A stretch of 33,254 nucleotides of DNA. It comes from DTU089 sp002440045. Lineage in GTDB: Bacteria; Bacillota; Clostridia; Oscillospirales; Acutalibacteraceae. Below the pieces are notes generated by a model. The model was not told where the DNA came from. It worked only from the letters and a program-made list of their open reading frames with translations, and ran no database searches. Below are positions 7,163 through 16,531 of the stretch, in pieces (position 1 is the first letter of the stretch; every line of letters begins with the position of its first letter). The DNA lies in NCBI GenBank assembly GCA_937885695.1, contig CALABP010000060.1:1-33254 (forward strand), given 5' to 3'. Both the position numbers and the translations under genes were made by a program.

Positions 7163-7797
7163 CTTTTTCTGAAAAATCTGTTGCCCGTCCGCTCGTCGCC
7201 GACTGTAGTCGGAATGTTGTGCCCTGTATACACCTTATAATCGTCGGGCAAGGTCATAATTTTTTCAAGCGATTTTGAAAGCTCTTCCGAGCTTCCGCCC
7301 CAAAGGTCCGTTCTGCCGACGGTGAATTTAAAAAGCGTGTCGCCCGAAAAAACAGTTTTTTCTTTGTCGCAAATAAAGCAGACACTGCCCCTTGAATGTC
7401 CCGGCGTTTTCATTACGCGAAGCTTTGTTTCGCCCAGAAACAGCTCTTCGTTTTCAAAAAGCAAGCCGTCGGCTTTAAAATGCGGCGAAACCGCGCCGAA
7501 ATAGTCGGCAAGATTTTTTTCGCCGTCAAAAAGAAGGTCTTTGTCGTCTTTATCTATTAAAATTTCTGCCGAGGGAAAATGCTTTTTTAACTCGGGGATT
7601 CCGCTTATATGGTCAAAATGGCCGTGCGTACAAAGGATATATTTTAAGTTTTTAATTCCCGCGCCGCTTATTTCGTCAAGAAGCCGCGTTTCAAAACCGC
7701 CGACGTCGATAACGGCGCCCTCGCCGCTTTTTTCGTCACACAGAATATAGCAATTAGCCCCGATAGGCCCCAACGGCAGGCGTTTTACAACAAGCAT
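7159..7797 (-). CDS. MBL-fold metallo-hydrolase (glyoxalase II-like)
   Basis: A metallo-beta-lactamase fold hydrolase of about 212 residues. The metal motif THGHFDH (His58, His60, Asp62, His63) is complete, and TPGHSRGSVCF and FSGDTLF supply the remaining His and Asp ligands. The family includes hydroxyacylglutathione hydrolases, but small proteins of this type in Clostridia have no confirmed substrate, so only the class is given. The start at MLVVKRLPLG (7795-7797) was chosen because AAGGTG lies just ahead of it; longer readings to 7830 run into dtd. The gene slightly overlaps the dtd end and the hemZ start, so it is in the same transcript. Confidence 0.88.
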   Translation of the reverse strand: MLVVKRLPLGPIGANCYILCDEKSGEGAVIDVGGFETRLLDEISGAGIKNLKYILCTHGHFDHISGIPELKKHFPSAEILIDKDDKDLLFDGEKNLADYFGAVSPHFKADGLLFENEELFLGETKLRVMKTPGHSRGSVCFICDKEKTVFSGDTLFKFTVGRTDLWGGSSEELSKSLEKIMTLPDDYKVYTGHNIPTTVGDERTGNRFFRKR

Positions 7798-7801
7798 TTT
7801 T

Positions 7802-8260
7802 TCACCTTGCATTCCAGACGTCCGTATCAAAACAAATTGTAACGGGACCGTCGTTTATTAAAGAAACCTTCATATCCGCGCCGAAAATGCCCTTTTCAAC
7901 GCGTTTTATGCCGCAGTTTTTAAGCTCCTCGCAAAAAAGCTCATACAGGCGCTTTGCGTTTTGCGGCTCTTCGCTGTCGGTAAACGACGGACGGTTGCCC
8001 TTTTTGTAATCGGCAAGAAGCGTAAACTGTGAAATAACAAGCGCCTCGCCGCCGACGTCGAGAATCGAAAGGTTCATTTTGCCGCTTTCGTCCTCAAACA
8101 CTCTTAACGCCGCCGTTTTTCTTGCAAGAAGCCGCGCTTCTTCGTCGCCGTCGCCCTTTTTGACGCCGAGCAGAATCATATATCCGCGCCCTGCCGAGCC
8201 GACCGTTTCGCCGTTCACTTTAACGCTGCTTTCTTCGGCGCGCTGAATAACCGCCCTCAT
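7802..8260 (-). CDS. dtd: D-aminoacyl-tRNA deacylase
   Basis: Dtd removes D-amino acids, and glycine mischarged on tRNA-Ala, from tRNA and so protects translation. The 152-residue length is typical. It begins MRAVIQRAEESSV and has the catalytic-site motif ISQFTLLAD (about residues 75-83) and the second motif DGPVTICFD (about 136-144), the cross-subunit Gly-Pro region that excludes L-amino acids. The gene starts 4 bases inside the end of rel, the same rel-dtd order as in B. subtilis. Confidence 0.95.
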   Translation of the reverse strand: MRAVIQRAEESSVKVNGETVGSAGRGYMILLGVKKGDGDEEARLLARKTAALRVFEDESGKMNLSILDVGGEALVISQFTLLADYKKGNRPSFTDSEEPQNAKRLYELFCEELKNCGIKRVEKGIFGADMKVSLINDGPVTICFDTDVWNAR

Positions 8261-10464
8261 ATATTGCTCCTTCTTGTAACGTCGTCAACGCCGCTTATGC
8301 TTTTGAGCCGCGAAACGACGACGTTGAGAAAATCTATACTCTTGACGGTTACGGTAAGATAAATATAGTCTATGCCGTTTTTGCCGTCTCTTGTGTTAAT
8401 TGAGTTTATCATAACGTGCATATCTGCAAGCGTGTTTGCAATGTCAGCCATCATGGCAACGCGCGATTCGCAGGTGAGCATTAAGCTCGCCTTAAACTCT
8501 TTGCCCTCGGTGCCGGTGTTCCACCTTGCGGCAATCCAACGCTCCGGCTCTTCGTCAAGCTCGGGGTGTTTGGGCACATTGGGGCAGTCGCGCTTGTGAA
8601 TCGAAACGCCGTGGCCGCGCGTTATAAATCCGATAATTTCATCACCGGGAATAGGCGCGCAGCAGCGCGAAAGCTTTATTAAGCAGTTGTCTATGCCGTC
8701 TACCGTTACGCCCTCGCCGCTTGCATGCTTTGTTTTTTGCGGTTTTTCGGTGATTTTGATTTTTTCGGGCTGTTCGCTTGCAAAAATCTTGTGATATTCG
8801 TCGCGAATGTACGGCATAAGCCTTGTTAACGGGATTCCGCCGTAGCCTATCGCGGCATAAAAATCGTCAAGCGAGTTGCAATGCTGTCTTTCGCAAAGAG
8901 TCGTAAGAATTTTGTCGTACTCATCTTCAGTGAAGCGCATCTTGTTGCGGCGTATTTCGCGTTCAAGCTGTGTTTTGCCCTCCGAAATATTTTCGTCGCG
9001 CCGCTCTTTTTTGAACCACGCGCGTATTTTTGTGCGCGCGCCGCTTGTTTTTGCAATGCTCAGCCAGTCGCGGCTCGGGCCTTTGCCGGGCTGTGACGAC
9101 GTAAGAATTTCAACAATATCGCCCGTCTGAAGGCAATAATCAAGCGGAACTATTCTGCCGCCGACCTTTGCACCGATCATCTTTGTGCCGACAGCCGAAT
9201 GTATTGCATAGGCAAAATCTATTACGGTTGCGCCCGACGGCAGGTTTATAACGTCGCCTTTGGGGGTGAACACAAAAACCTCTTCGGGAACAAGGTCGCT
9301 TTTTATTGTTCTTACTATATCCTTAACGTCGTCGGCTTCTTTTTGCGTTTCAAGAAGCTGTCTTATCCACGCAAGGCGTTCTTCAAACTTTTCTTTGCCG
9401 TTTATGCCGAGCTTGTATTTCCAGTGCGCGGCGATACCGTATTCGGCGGTTTTGTGCATATCCCACGTTCTTATCTGAACCTCAAACGGAATGCCCGCTT
9501 TGCCTATTACGGTTGTGTGAAGCGACTGATACATATTGGGCTTCGGCGTTGAAATATAGTCTTTAAAGCGCCCGGGAATGGGCTTGAACATATCGTGAAT
9601 TATGCCGAGGCAGTCGTAGCACTCAATAGTGGTGTCAACGATTATTCTAACAGCATATATATCGTAAATTTCGTCGAAGTTCTTGTTTTGCATATACATT
9701 TTTCTGTATATGCCGTGAACACTCTTGATTCTGCCCTCGATATGCGCGTTGGGCACAACCTCTTTTACCCTTTCGCCGACCTGCTCTTTAATGGTTTCAA
9801 GAAATTCGTTGTGCGATTTGCCCTGTTTTGCGAGCGCGTCCTCAATCTCTTTATAGGCTATCGGGTCAAGGTAGCTTATTGCTCTGTCCTCAAGCTCCTC
9901 TTTAATTGCGCGAATACCGAGTCTGTGCGCTATGGGCGCATATATTTCAAGCGTTTCAAGCGCCTTGTCGCGCCTTTTTTGGGGAGCGACAAAGTTTAAC
10001 GTGCGAATGTTGTGAAGCCTGTCGGCAAGCTTAATAATTATGACCCTTATATCTTCGGACATGGCAAGCAGCATTTTTCTGACGTTTTCAGCCTGCTGTT
10101 CTTCCTTGTCTTTAATATCGAGCGGCACTTTGCCGAGCTTTGTAAGCCCATCGACAAGCGAAGCTGTTTCTTCGCCGAACTCCGCCTTTATTTCGTCAAG
10201 CGTAAGGTCTGTATCCTCAACCGTATCGTGAAGAATCGCCGCCGTAACCGAGGGGCAGTCCATGCCGTAATCGAGCACGATTTTTGCAACGGCGATGGGG
10301 TGAATTATATACGGCTCGCCGGATGAACGCTTTTGCCCGCTGTGATGCTGTTTTGCGAGAAGAAACGCCTTGTCGAGCGTTTCAAGCTCTTTTTCGTTGA
10401 ACTGTGCAGCCGCGCTGTTTCTAAGCTCCGAGTACATAAGCTCAACAGAAGTATTTTCGTCCAT
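8257..10464 (-). CDS. rel: RelA/SpoT bifunctional (p)ppGpp synthetase/hydrolase
   Basis: The enzyme makes and degrades (p)ppGpp in the stringent response. The roughly 735 residues contain, in order, the HD hydrolase domain (HSGQKR ... HPIAVA ... AAILHDTVEDTD, about residues 40-100), the synthetase domain (IYRKMY, YDIYAVRIIV, KPNMYQSLHTTV, about 240-340), a TGS domain (VFVFTPKGDVINLPSGATVIDFAY, split here as VFVFTPKGD and LPSGATVIDFAY, about 395-455), a zinc-finger-like stretch with RCCAPIPGDEI and a C-terminal ACT domain. Both catalytic domains look intact, so it is a long bifunctional Rel. I chose ATG 10462-10464 because AAAGGCGGTG lies at the right distance; a GTG at 10473 is the alternative. 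The apt gene often found between recJ and rel is absent; a 75-bp gap takes its place. Confidence 0.96.
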   Translation of the reverse strand: MDENTSVELMYSELRNSAAAQFNEKELETLDKAFLLAKQHHSGQKRSSGEPYIIHPIAVAKIVLDYGMDCPSVTAAILHDTVEDTDLTLDEIKAEFGEETASLVDGLTKLGKVPLDIKDKEEQQAENVRKMLLAMSEDIRVIIIKLADRLHNIRTLNFVAPQKRRDKALETLEIYAPIAHRLGIRAIKEELEDRAISYLDPIAYKEIEDALAKQGKSHNEFLETIKEQVGERVKEVVPNAHIEGRIKSVHGIYRKMYMQNKNFDEIYDIYAVRIIVDTTIECYDCLGIIHDMFKPIPGRFKDYISTPKPNMYQSLHTTVIGKAGIPFEVQIRTWDMHKTAEYGIAAHWKYKLGINGKEKFEERLAWIRQLLETQKEADDVKDIVRTIKSDLVPEEVFVFTPKGDVINLPSGATVIDFAYAIHSAVGTKMIGAKVGGRIVPLDYCLQTGDIVEILTSSQPGKGPSRDWLSIAKTSGARTKIRAWFKKERRDENISEGKTQLEREIRRNKMRFTEDEYDKILTTLCERQHCNSLDDFYAAIGYGGIPLTRLMPYIRDEYHKIFASEQPEKIKITEKPQKTKHASGEGVTVDGIDNCLIKLSRCCAPIPGDEIIGFITRGHGVSIHKRDCPNVPKHPELDEEPERWIAARWNTGTEGKEFKASLMLTCESRVAMMADIANTLADMHVMINSINTRDGKNGIDYIYLTVTVKSIDFLNVVVSRLKSISGVDDVTRRSNI

Positions 10465-10539
10465 ACAAGCCACCGCCTTTCGTTATTTTTTGGGATTGAT
10501 AATAAAATATTGACAGTTTTTTATTTAATAAACAAAATT

Positions 10540-12588
10540 TTAAACAGACGCGGGTGAAAGCTTTTTAAACACCGAGGCGCTGTAAAGGTCCGCCTTTGCA
10601 ACGGTTGTCAGGTCATAGCCCTCTCTGCCGTCGCTTTTTATCACGCCGACCTCTGAAAGCGCGTCAGCAGCCGCAAGGCACTGTGCAACCTTTTCGGAGG
10701 AATAGCCGAGCCTTGAACAAACAACCTCGCAGTCAAAGCAGTGGCCGCGGTGCGCTTTTATATATTTATAAACGGCTTTGCAAAGCTCTCTGTCCGGTAA
10801 GAGGAGCTTTTTTTCTTCTTCTGTAAGCTCTTCGCCGCGCTTAAACGCTTCAAAAAGAGCGATACCTGCGAGCACCTTGTCGTCGTTTGAAGATGAAAGC
10901 CGCATATCCTTTACCTGAACGGTAATTGTCTTTGTGCCCATATATTCGTTTTCGGAAAGCTTAACCGCAACGTCTATTGTGTCGCCGATGCTGTAAGGGA
11001 AAAGCGTCGGGTCCTTTGAAAAAATCATCGCGTTTACGGAAATGCCGTCTTTTGTAAGCAAAAGCTTTAAGCTCGGCGTACTGCCGACGGGAGTTATTGC
11101 GGTTATTTGCATATTGAAAAGCCCGAAAAGCGGCGCGGGGTTTTCTGCGCCGAACGGCTCAAGCAAGGCTATCGACGGCAAAAGCCCTCTGCCGACGGAT
11201 TTTGGGTTGAGCTTGCAGGCAAGCTTCAGCGTTTGCGGCGGTACGGGATGCTCTTTTGCGTATTCGTTGATTTTTTTTGCAAATGCTTCTATATCGTCCG
11301 AATTAAGGCTGAGCCCTGCGGCAAGCGTATGGCCGCCGAACTGCGTTAAAATGTCGGAACAATACGAAAGCGCGTCATAAAGCGAAAAGCCCTCGACGCT
11401 TCTGCCGCTGCCTTTTGCTTCACCGCCGTCGCGCGAAATGACTATTACGGGTTTGCCGTATTTTTCAACAATCCTTGAAGCGACGATTCCTATAACGCCC
11501 CTGTGCCAGCCCTCGCCGTCAACGACGATTACGCGCGCACATTCATTTTTTGGATTTTTCCTGATTTTGGCAAAAGCCTCGCGCGTCATCTCCTCTTCAA
11601 TGCGGCGGCGCATTGAATTTTCGGAGTTTATTTCCTCCGCAAGACGGCACGCCTCTCGCTCATCATCTGTAAGAAGAAGCTTTAACGCCCTTTGGGCAGA
11701 GCCCATTCTGCCCGCCGCGTTTATTCTCGGCGCAAGCTTATATGCGGCGTCGCCCGCGGAAATCGGCTGACGTTCTTTAATGCCCGCCCTTTCCGCAAGA
11801 ATCTTTATGCCCAATCTCAAGGTCCGTTTTTTTGACTGATAGCTCATAAGGTTCACGCCCGCCTTTACAAGCGTGCGGTTTTCGCCGTTAAGCGGCACAA
11901 TATCGGCAACAGTGCCCAATGCGACAAGGTCGGCGTATTCGTTAAGAAGGCTGTAGCCCTCGTCGCCCTCAAGCGCCGAGACGAGCTTGAACGCAACGCC
12001 TACGCCCGCCCACTCTTGAAATTCGCACTCAGCGCCTTTTATGTGCGGGTCAACAACGGCGGCGGCATCGGGAAGCACATCGCCCGCTTTGTGATGGTCC
12101 GTCACAACCGTGTCTATTCCGAGCTTTTTTGCATATGCTATTTCTTCAACAGCGCTTATGCCGTTGTCAACGGTGATTATAAGGGCTGTTCCGCGTGATT
12201 TTATTTCGTCTATTGCGGCAAGATTCATTCCGTACCCTTCGCTTGCTCTGTCTGGAATGTAATAATCGACATTCGCGCCCAATTTTGAAAGGTATGTATA
12301 TAAAAGCGCCGTAGAGGTTACGCCGTCGGCGTCGTAATCGCCGAACACGGTAATTCTTTCGCCGTTTTCCAAAGCAATGTCTATTCTTCTGCATGCTTCT
12401 TCCATATCCGGAAGCGAAAAGGGGTCGCAAAGCTCGGCGTCCTGTAAAAAGGCGTCGATTGCCTCTTCGCTAGAAAGCCCGCGTGAGCAAAGAATATACG
12501 CCGCGAACGGCTCTATTCCGCAATTCTCGGCAATTTCCGCCGCGCGGTCTTTGTCGCACCCCGAGACTATCCATTTCTTTCTGCTCAA
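10540..12588 (-). CDS. recJ: single-stranded-DNA-specific exonuclease RecJ
   Basis: RecJ degrades single-stranded DNA 5' to 3' during recombination and mismatch or base-excision repair. The 682 residues have the DHH phosphoesterase core: VFGDYDADGVTSTALL near residue 82, TVVTDHHKAG near 155, DLVALGTVADIVPL near 235 and the DHHA1 domain with GGHTLAAGLS near 410. The C-terminal third continues past the usual OB-like domain with a helical extension typical of Firmicutes RecJ. The gene is the first of the minus-strand run towards HU and has its own promoter at 12684-12712 and a leader hairpin. Confidence 0.95.
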   Translation of the reverse strand: MSRKKWIVSGCDKDRAAEIAENCGIEPFAAYILCSRGLSSEEAIDAFLQDAELCDPFSLPDMEEACRRIDIALENGERITVFGDYDADGVTSTALLYTYLSKLGANVDYYIPDRASEGYGMNLAAIDEIKSRGTALIITVDNGISAVEEIAYAKKLGIDTVVTDHHKAGDVLPDAAAVVDPHIKGAECEFQEWAGVGVAFKLVSALEGDEGYSLLNEYADLVALGTVADIVPLNGENRTLVKAGVNLMSYQSKKRTLRLGIKILAERAGIKERQPISAGDAAYKLAPRINAAGRMGSAQRALKLLLTDDEREACRLAEEINSENSMRRRIEEEMTREAFAKIRKNPKNECARVIVVDGEGWHRGVIGIVASRIVEKYGKPVIVISRDGGEAKGSGRSVEGFSLYDALSYCSDILTQFGGHTLAAGLSLNSDDIEAFAKKINEYAKEHPVPPQTLKLACKLNPKSVGRGLLPSIALLEPFGAENPAPLFGLFNMQITAITPVGSTPSLKLLLTKDGISVNAMIFSKDPTLFPYSIGDTIDVAVKLSENEYMGTKTITVQVKDMRLSSSNDDKVLAGIALFEAFKRGEELTEEEKKLLLPDRELCKAVYKYIKAHRGHCFDCEVVCSRLGYSSEKVAQCLAAADALSEVGVIKSDGREGYDLTTVAKADLYSASVFKKLSPASV

Positions 12589-12619
12589 ATCATCACCCGA
12601 TATACCCGAATAGTAACCG

Positions 12620-12658
12620 CCGAATAACCGAAAGCGCCGAAAAGCGCCGGTTAATCGG
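12620..12658 (-). promoter_or_regulatory. leader hairpin upstream of recJ
   Basis: CCGAATAACCG (12620-12630) pairs with CGGTTAATCGG (12648-12658) with one mismatch, and the loop holds two GCGCCG words that can pair internally. It lies in the untranslated leader between the promoter and the recJ start and has no T-run, so it is more likely a leader structure than a terminator. A related CCGATTA-containing stem occurs in front of rimO. Confidence 0.5.
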
Positions 12659-12683
12659 TGATTGCAATATAAAATTACATTTT

Positions 12684-12712
12684 ATTATAACACCTACGCG
12701 CTTTTCTTGCAA
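12684..12712 (-). promoter_or_regulatory. sigma-A-type promoter for recJ operon
   Basis: On the minus strand TTGCAA and TATAAT are separated by 17 bp, and TG one base ahead of TATAAT gives an extended -10. It should drive the run from recJ through HU. Confidence 0.78.
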
Positions 12713-12727
12713 TAGCAATATAAAACG

Positions 12728-12772
12728 AAAACGCAGACATTCCGCCGAAATTCGGCTGTGCCTGCGTTTATT
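12728..12772 (-). terminator. terminator after yhbY
   Basis: AAACGCAG and CTGCGTTT close a stem that contains an inner GCCG/CGGC stem; T-rich tails are present on both strands. It ends the recA-to-yhbY transcript directly upstream of the recJ promoter. Confidence 0.82.
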
Positions 12773-12774
12773 TT

Positions 12775-13149
12775 TTATTTTGCGCCGTATTTTTTTCTGT
12801 TGCGCTCTGTTCTGCGTTCAAGAGCCTCGCGCTTTTTCTTTTCGACGGCGCGTTTTTTCTTTTCGGCTTCCTTCTGTCTTAAAACGGGATTGATTTTAAA
12901 AAGAACAATCGTTCCGCCGACAACGCTTACCACCTCGCTTGAGGTTTTTTCGGCAATTTCCGCCGCAAGCTCTTTTACTGGCTTTGGCGCTGTTTCAAGG
13001 TGAACCTTTACCTTGAAAAGCTCGCGCGTGTTGAAGGTTTCGTTTGCCTGAGTAACCGAAGCGGGTGTTATGCCCTCTTTGCCTATATAAAAAACCGGCT
13101 CAAGCGTGTTGCTTTGCGCTCTTAATTCGGCGCGCTGTTTACTTGTCAT
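12775..13149 (-). CDS. yhbY: YhbY-family RNA-binding protein (CRM domain)
   Basis: A small CRM-domain protein associated with pre-50S ribosome assembly in E. coli (YhbY) and present in Firmicutes as YqeI. Residues 1-95 form the CRM domain: MTSKQRAELRAQ, the GxxG-like loop GKEGITPA and the end EVVSVVGGTIVLFK. The typical protein is about 97 residues; here about 28 highly charged Lys/Arg/Glu residues follow, ending RNRKKYGAK, a basic tail that may bind RNA. It overlaps the end of cysS by 11 bases with its ribosome site inside cysS. It is the last gene before the terminator. Confidence 0.9.
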   Translation of the reverse strand: MTSKQRAELRAQSNTLEPVFYIGKEGITPASVTQANETFNTRELFKVKVHLETAPKPVKELAAEIAEKTSSEVVSVVGGTIVLFKINPVLRQKEAEKKKRAVEKKKREALERRTERNRKKYGAK

Positions 13150-14599
13150 AAAAATTCTCCGTACCGTCGTTTAATTTCCACACAACGCCATTCGGCTTAT
13201 CAAGAAGCGTTATGCCCGCTGAGAGCAGCTCGTTGCGTATTCTGTCTGCCTCAGCCCAATTTTTTTCTTTTTTAGCCTCGGCTCTTTTTCTTATTTCCTC
13301 CTCAACGTGCTTTTTAAGCTCGGGGTCAACATCGCTGTCTTTATCCGTTTTTTCTTCCGTTTTTAACTCCCCTGCCTTTTTTACAAGGTCAAGAGAAAGC
13401 ACTCTGTCAAAGTCGTTAAGAAGATAAATTTTTGTTTTGTCGTTTGTTTTCGCCTTTAAAACGTCATAAAGAACCGTCACGGCAAGCGACGTGTTAATGT
13501 CGTTGTCAAGCGCCTTTTCAAACGACTCGCGAAGAGTTTTGATTGCTTCTTCGTCAAGCGCGTCGTTTTCGTCGGGCTTTAAAAGCGCAACCTTTGCTAT
13601 AAGCTTTTCATAAGCGCCCGCGGCGTTATCAAGGTTTTCGTATGAGAAAACAAGCGATTTTCTGTAGTGCGACTGCAAGCAGAAAAATCTGTAGGCAAGC
13701 GGGTCGTAGCCCTTGCTTTCAAGAAGCGAAACGGTTAAAAACTCGCCTTTTGACTTGCTCATTTTGCCGCTTGACGTGTTAAGGTGAAGCACATGGAACC
13801 AATAATTGCACCATTTGTGACCGATATATGCTTCGCTTTGCGCAATCTCGTTTGTGTGATGCGGAAACGCGTTGTCTATGCCGCCGCAGTGAATGTCAAG
13901 CCTTTCGCCGAGGTGCTTTAAGCTTATTGCCGAGCACTCTATGTGCCAGCCGGGATAGCCGACACCCCAGGGGGAATCCCACTTTAAAGCCTGTTCTTCA
14001 AACTTTGATTTTGTAAACCACAGAACAAAGTCGTTTTTATTTCTCTTGTTTGAGTCCTCTTCAACGCCCTCGCGCACGCCGACCATAAGCTCTTCGCTGT
14101 CGTGCTTGTTGAAAACATAATATTCGTCAAGCTTTGACGTGTCAAAGTACACGTTGCCGCCCGCAATATAGGCATAGCCTTTTTCGATAAGGCCTTCTAT
14201 CATTTTTATAAACTCGGGAATGCACGCAGTTGCAGGCTCTACAACATCGGGTCTTTTGATGTTGAGCTTTTTGCAGTCGTCAAAAAACGCGTCGGTATAG
14301 AATTTTGCAATTTCCATAACCGTTTTGTGCTCGCGCTTTGCACCCTTTATCATTTTATCCTCGCCCTCGTCGGCGTCCGACGAAAGGTGGCCGACGTCGG
14401 TTATGTTCATAACTCTTTTTACGTCATAGCCTTTATAGCGAAGATATTTTTCGAGCACGTCCTCGCATATGTAGCTTCTTAAATTGCCGATATGCGCAAA
14501 GTGATAGACAGTGGGGCCGCAGGTATACATTTTGACCTTGCCCGGCTCGTTTGTTACAAATTCTTCTTTAGTATGAGACAGTGAGTTGTATAGTTTCAT
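13139..14599 (-). CDS. cysS: cysteinyl-tRNA synthetase
   Basis: Attaches cysteine to tRNA-Cys. The 486-residue class I synthetase has the HIGH-type motif HFAHIGN near residue 33 following the zinc-ligand Cys in YTCGPTVY, and the KMSKS motif in SGKMSKSKGE near residue 276. The zinc/amino-acid region reads DIHCGGIDNAFPHHTNEIAQ rather than the more common HGGGxDLxFPHHxNE; this variant keeps all zinc ligands and is known in some anaerobe lineages. The start has a GGAGG site 14 bases after pgsA. No T-box was found in the short space ahead of it. Confidence 0.96.
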   Translation of the reverse strand: MKLYNSLSHTKEEFVTNEPGKVKMYTCGPTVYHFAHIGNLRSYICEDVLEKYLRYKGYDVKRVMNITDVGHLSSDADEGEDKMIKGAKREHKTVMEIAKFYTDAFFDDCKKLNIKRPDVVEPATACIPEFIKMIEGLIEKGYAYIAGGNVYFDTSKLDEYYVFNKHDSEELMVGVREGVEEDSNKRNKNDFVLWFTKSKFEEQALKWDSPWGVGYPGWHIECSAISLKHLGERLDIHCGGIDNAFPHHTNEIAQSEAYIGHKWCNYWFHVLHLNTSSGKMSKSKGEFLTVSLLESKGYDPLAYRFFCLQSHYRKSLVFSYENLDNAAGAYEKLIAKVALLKPDENDALDEEAIKTLRESFEKALDNDINTSLAVTVLYDVLKAKTNDKTKIYLLNDFDRVLSLDLVKKAGELKTEEKTDKDSDVDPELKKHVEEEIRKRAEAKKEKNWAEADRIRNELLSAGITLLDKPNGVVWKLNDGTENFYDK

Positions 14600-14612
14600 T
14601 TCTTCCTCCGTA

Positions 14613-15176
14613 TTATTTGGAAAAGTCGATAAGCTTTACCGACTGCTTTACATAAATCACGCCCGAAACGACGCAAAGCACGGCGGTTATCCACAAAAGC
14701 CCGTTCGAGACGGCTTTTATCGGGAACGCTTCGCCCAGAACGCCGCTTTTTTCAAGCTGTGCCAAAATCATTATGACTATTGAAAATACCATTTGCGACA
14801 CGGTTTTTAATTTGCCGTAAATATTCGCCGGAATAACAACGCCCTGCGCCGTGGCAACAAGCCTGAACGACGTAATTGTAAACTCCCTTAAAAGGACTAT
14901 CATAATAATCCATATGCTGCAAAGCCCGAACTGCATAAACGCAAGAAGCGCCGCAGTTGTAAGGATTTTGTCGGCAACGGGGTCGGCAAGCTGACCGAAA
15001 ACGGTAACAATCTTGTTTTTGCGCGCGATTTTGCCGTCAAGAAAATCGGTTATCGAAGCAACCGCAAAAACGGCAAGCCCCAAAAGGAAGTTATATTCCG
15101 AGCCGCTCAGAATTATCGCAAGAAATATCGGGGTAAGAATTATGCGTACTACTGTAAGTTTATTCGGCAGATTCAT
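14613..15176 (-). CDS. pgsA: CDP-diacylglycerol-glycerol-3-phosphate 3-phosphatidyltransferase
   Basis: Makes phosphatidylglycerophosphate, the committed step to phosphatidylglycerol. The 187-residue membrane protein has the complete CDP-alcohol phosphatidyltransferase signature DGxxARx8Gx3Dx3D, with Asp47, Gly48, Ala51, Arg52, Gly61, Asp65 and Asp69, and about five membrane segments. It starts with MNLPNKLTVVR as typical PgsA. It sits directly after rimO with a few bases of overlap and before cysS; recA-near pgsA is a standard Firmicutes arrangement. Confidence 0.95.
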   Translation of the reverse strand: MNLPNKLTVVRIILTPIFLAIILSGSEYNFLLGLAVFAVASITDFLDGKIARKNKIVTVFGQLADPVADKILTTAALLAFMQFGLCSIWIIMIVLLREFTITSFRLVATAQGVVIPANIYGKLKTVSQMVFSIVIMILAQLEKSGVLGEAFPIKAVSNGLLWITAVLCVVSGVIYVKQSVKLIDFSK

Positions 15177-15177
15177 T

Positions 15178-16506
15178 TTATACTGCTTCTCCTATAAGTG
15201 AATAATCGTCCTTGTCAAAAATCTCTACGGGGACTATTTCGCCGTCGTCTATCTTATAGCCCGAGGTGAAAACAATGTTGCCGTCAATGTCGGGCGCGTC
15301 CATATAAGAGCGGCCGTAATAGCTGTCGCTGTAAGAGTCGTAGCCCTCAACAAGCACGTCAACCGTTTTGCCCATTTGTTCTTCGAGCTTTTCCTGAACG
15401 ATTCTGTATTGCTGGTCCATAAGCGTTTCGGCGCGTTTTTCAGCCGTTTCGCGGTCAACCTGATTTTCAAAATCATATGCGGGCGTGCCCTCTTCGCGCG
15501 AATAGGCAAAGCACCCGACTTTATCAAGGCGCGCTTCGTTTAAAAACTCCGAAAGCTCCGTAAAATCTTCTTCGGTTTCGCCCGGGAAGCCCGTTATAAA
15601 CGTTGTTCTTATTACCACGCCCGGAATTTTCTCGCGAAGCTTTTCAATAAGGCTCAAAAGAGATTTTTTGTCGCCCGTTCTGTTCATTGCCTTTAAGATT
15701 TTGCCGCTTGCGTGCTGCAAGGGAAGGTCAATATATTTGCAGACCTTTTCGTTCGACGCAATCTCTTCTATGAGCTCATCTGTAATTCTGTCGGGGTAAC
15801 AGTAAAGAAGCCTTATAAAGTGAAGCTTTTCAATCTTTTTAAGCTCTCTTAAAAGCTCGGGAAGCTTGTATTCGCCGTAAAGGTCCTCGCCGTAACGCGT
15901 GGTGTCCTGTGCTATAACGACAAGCTCTTTAACGCCCTTTTCGCAAAGGCGCGCCGCTTCGTCAAGCACGTCTTCCATACGTCTGCTTCTGAACGGCCCG
16001 CGAATAGACGGTATTGCGCAGTATGTACAGCAGTTTGAACAGCCGTCGGCTATTCTTAAATACGCCGTGTATTCGGGCGTTGTAAGCACCCTGCCGCCCT
16101 CAAGAGGCATTTCCTCTTTCGGGGGGAAGCTTGTGTATTTTTCATCGCTTTCAAAAAGAGCGTCGCACGCGGCTACAATATCGTCGTTTGCGCCGATGCC
16201 CATAACGCCGTCCACCTCGGGAATCTGCGAAAGAACCTCGTCGCTGTAGCGCTGAGCAAGACAGCCCGTAACGATAATTTTCTTTATAAGTCCGTCGCCT
16301 TTATAGTCCGCCATTTCAAGAATACTGTCGATAGACTCCCTTTTTGAGTCCTCAATAAAGGCGCATGTGTTGACTATAACAACATCTGCCTTTTCAGCCT
16401 CGGCAACGAGAACATAGCCCGCGTCTGTGAGCTTTTTAAGCATCATTTCCGCATCGACCTGGTTTTTGGGACAGCCGAGACTTATCATTCCGACTTTTCT
16501 TGCCAT
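15178..16506 (-). CDS. rimO: ribosomal protein S12 methylthiotransferase
   Basis: RimO is a radical SAM enzyme that methylthiolates a conserved aspartate of ribosomal protein S12. From the start chosen here it has about 442 residues. The N-terminal MTTase domain begins MISLGCPKNQVDAE with the first cluster-ligand Cys; the radical SAM motif is CSNCCTYC (ligands C-x3-C-x2-C) followed by IPSIRGPFRSR, which is the RimO rather than the MiaB sequence; a TRAM domain ends the protein. The start is the ATG at 16504-16506, supported by GAGGTGA just upstream; the longer reading to 16623 would overlap recX and has no conserved residues. A long hairpin fills the gap to recX. Confidence 0.94.
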   Translation of the reverse strand: MARKVGMISLGCPKNQVDAEMMLKKLTDAGYVLVAEAEKADVVIVNTCAFIEDSKRESIDSILEMADYKGDGLIKKIIVTGCLAQRYSDEVLSQIPEVDGVMGIGANDDIVAACDALFESDEKYTSFPPKEEMPLEGGRVLTTPEYTAYLRIADGCSNCCTYCAIPSIRGPFRSRRMEDVLDEAARLCEKGVKELVVIAQDTTRYGEDLYGEYKLPELLRELKKIEKLHFIRLLYCYPDRITDELIEEIASNEKVCKYIDLPLQHASGKILKAMNRTGDKKSLLSLIEKLREKIPGVVIRTTFITGFPGETEEDFTELSEFLNEARLDKVGCFAYSREEGTPAYDFENQVDRETAEKRAETLMDQQYRIVQEKLEEQMGKTVDVLVEGYDSYSDSYYGRSYMDAPDIDGNIVFTSGYKIDDGEIVPVEIFDKDDYSLIGEAV

Positions 16507-16531
16507 AAAAATCACCTCGGTAAACTTTGAG

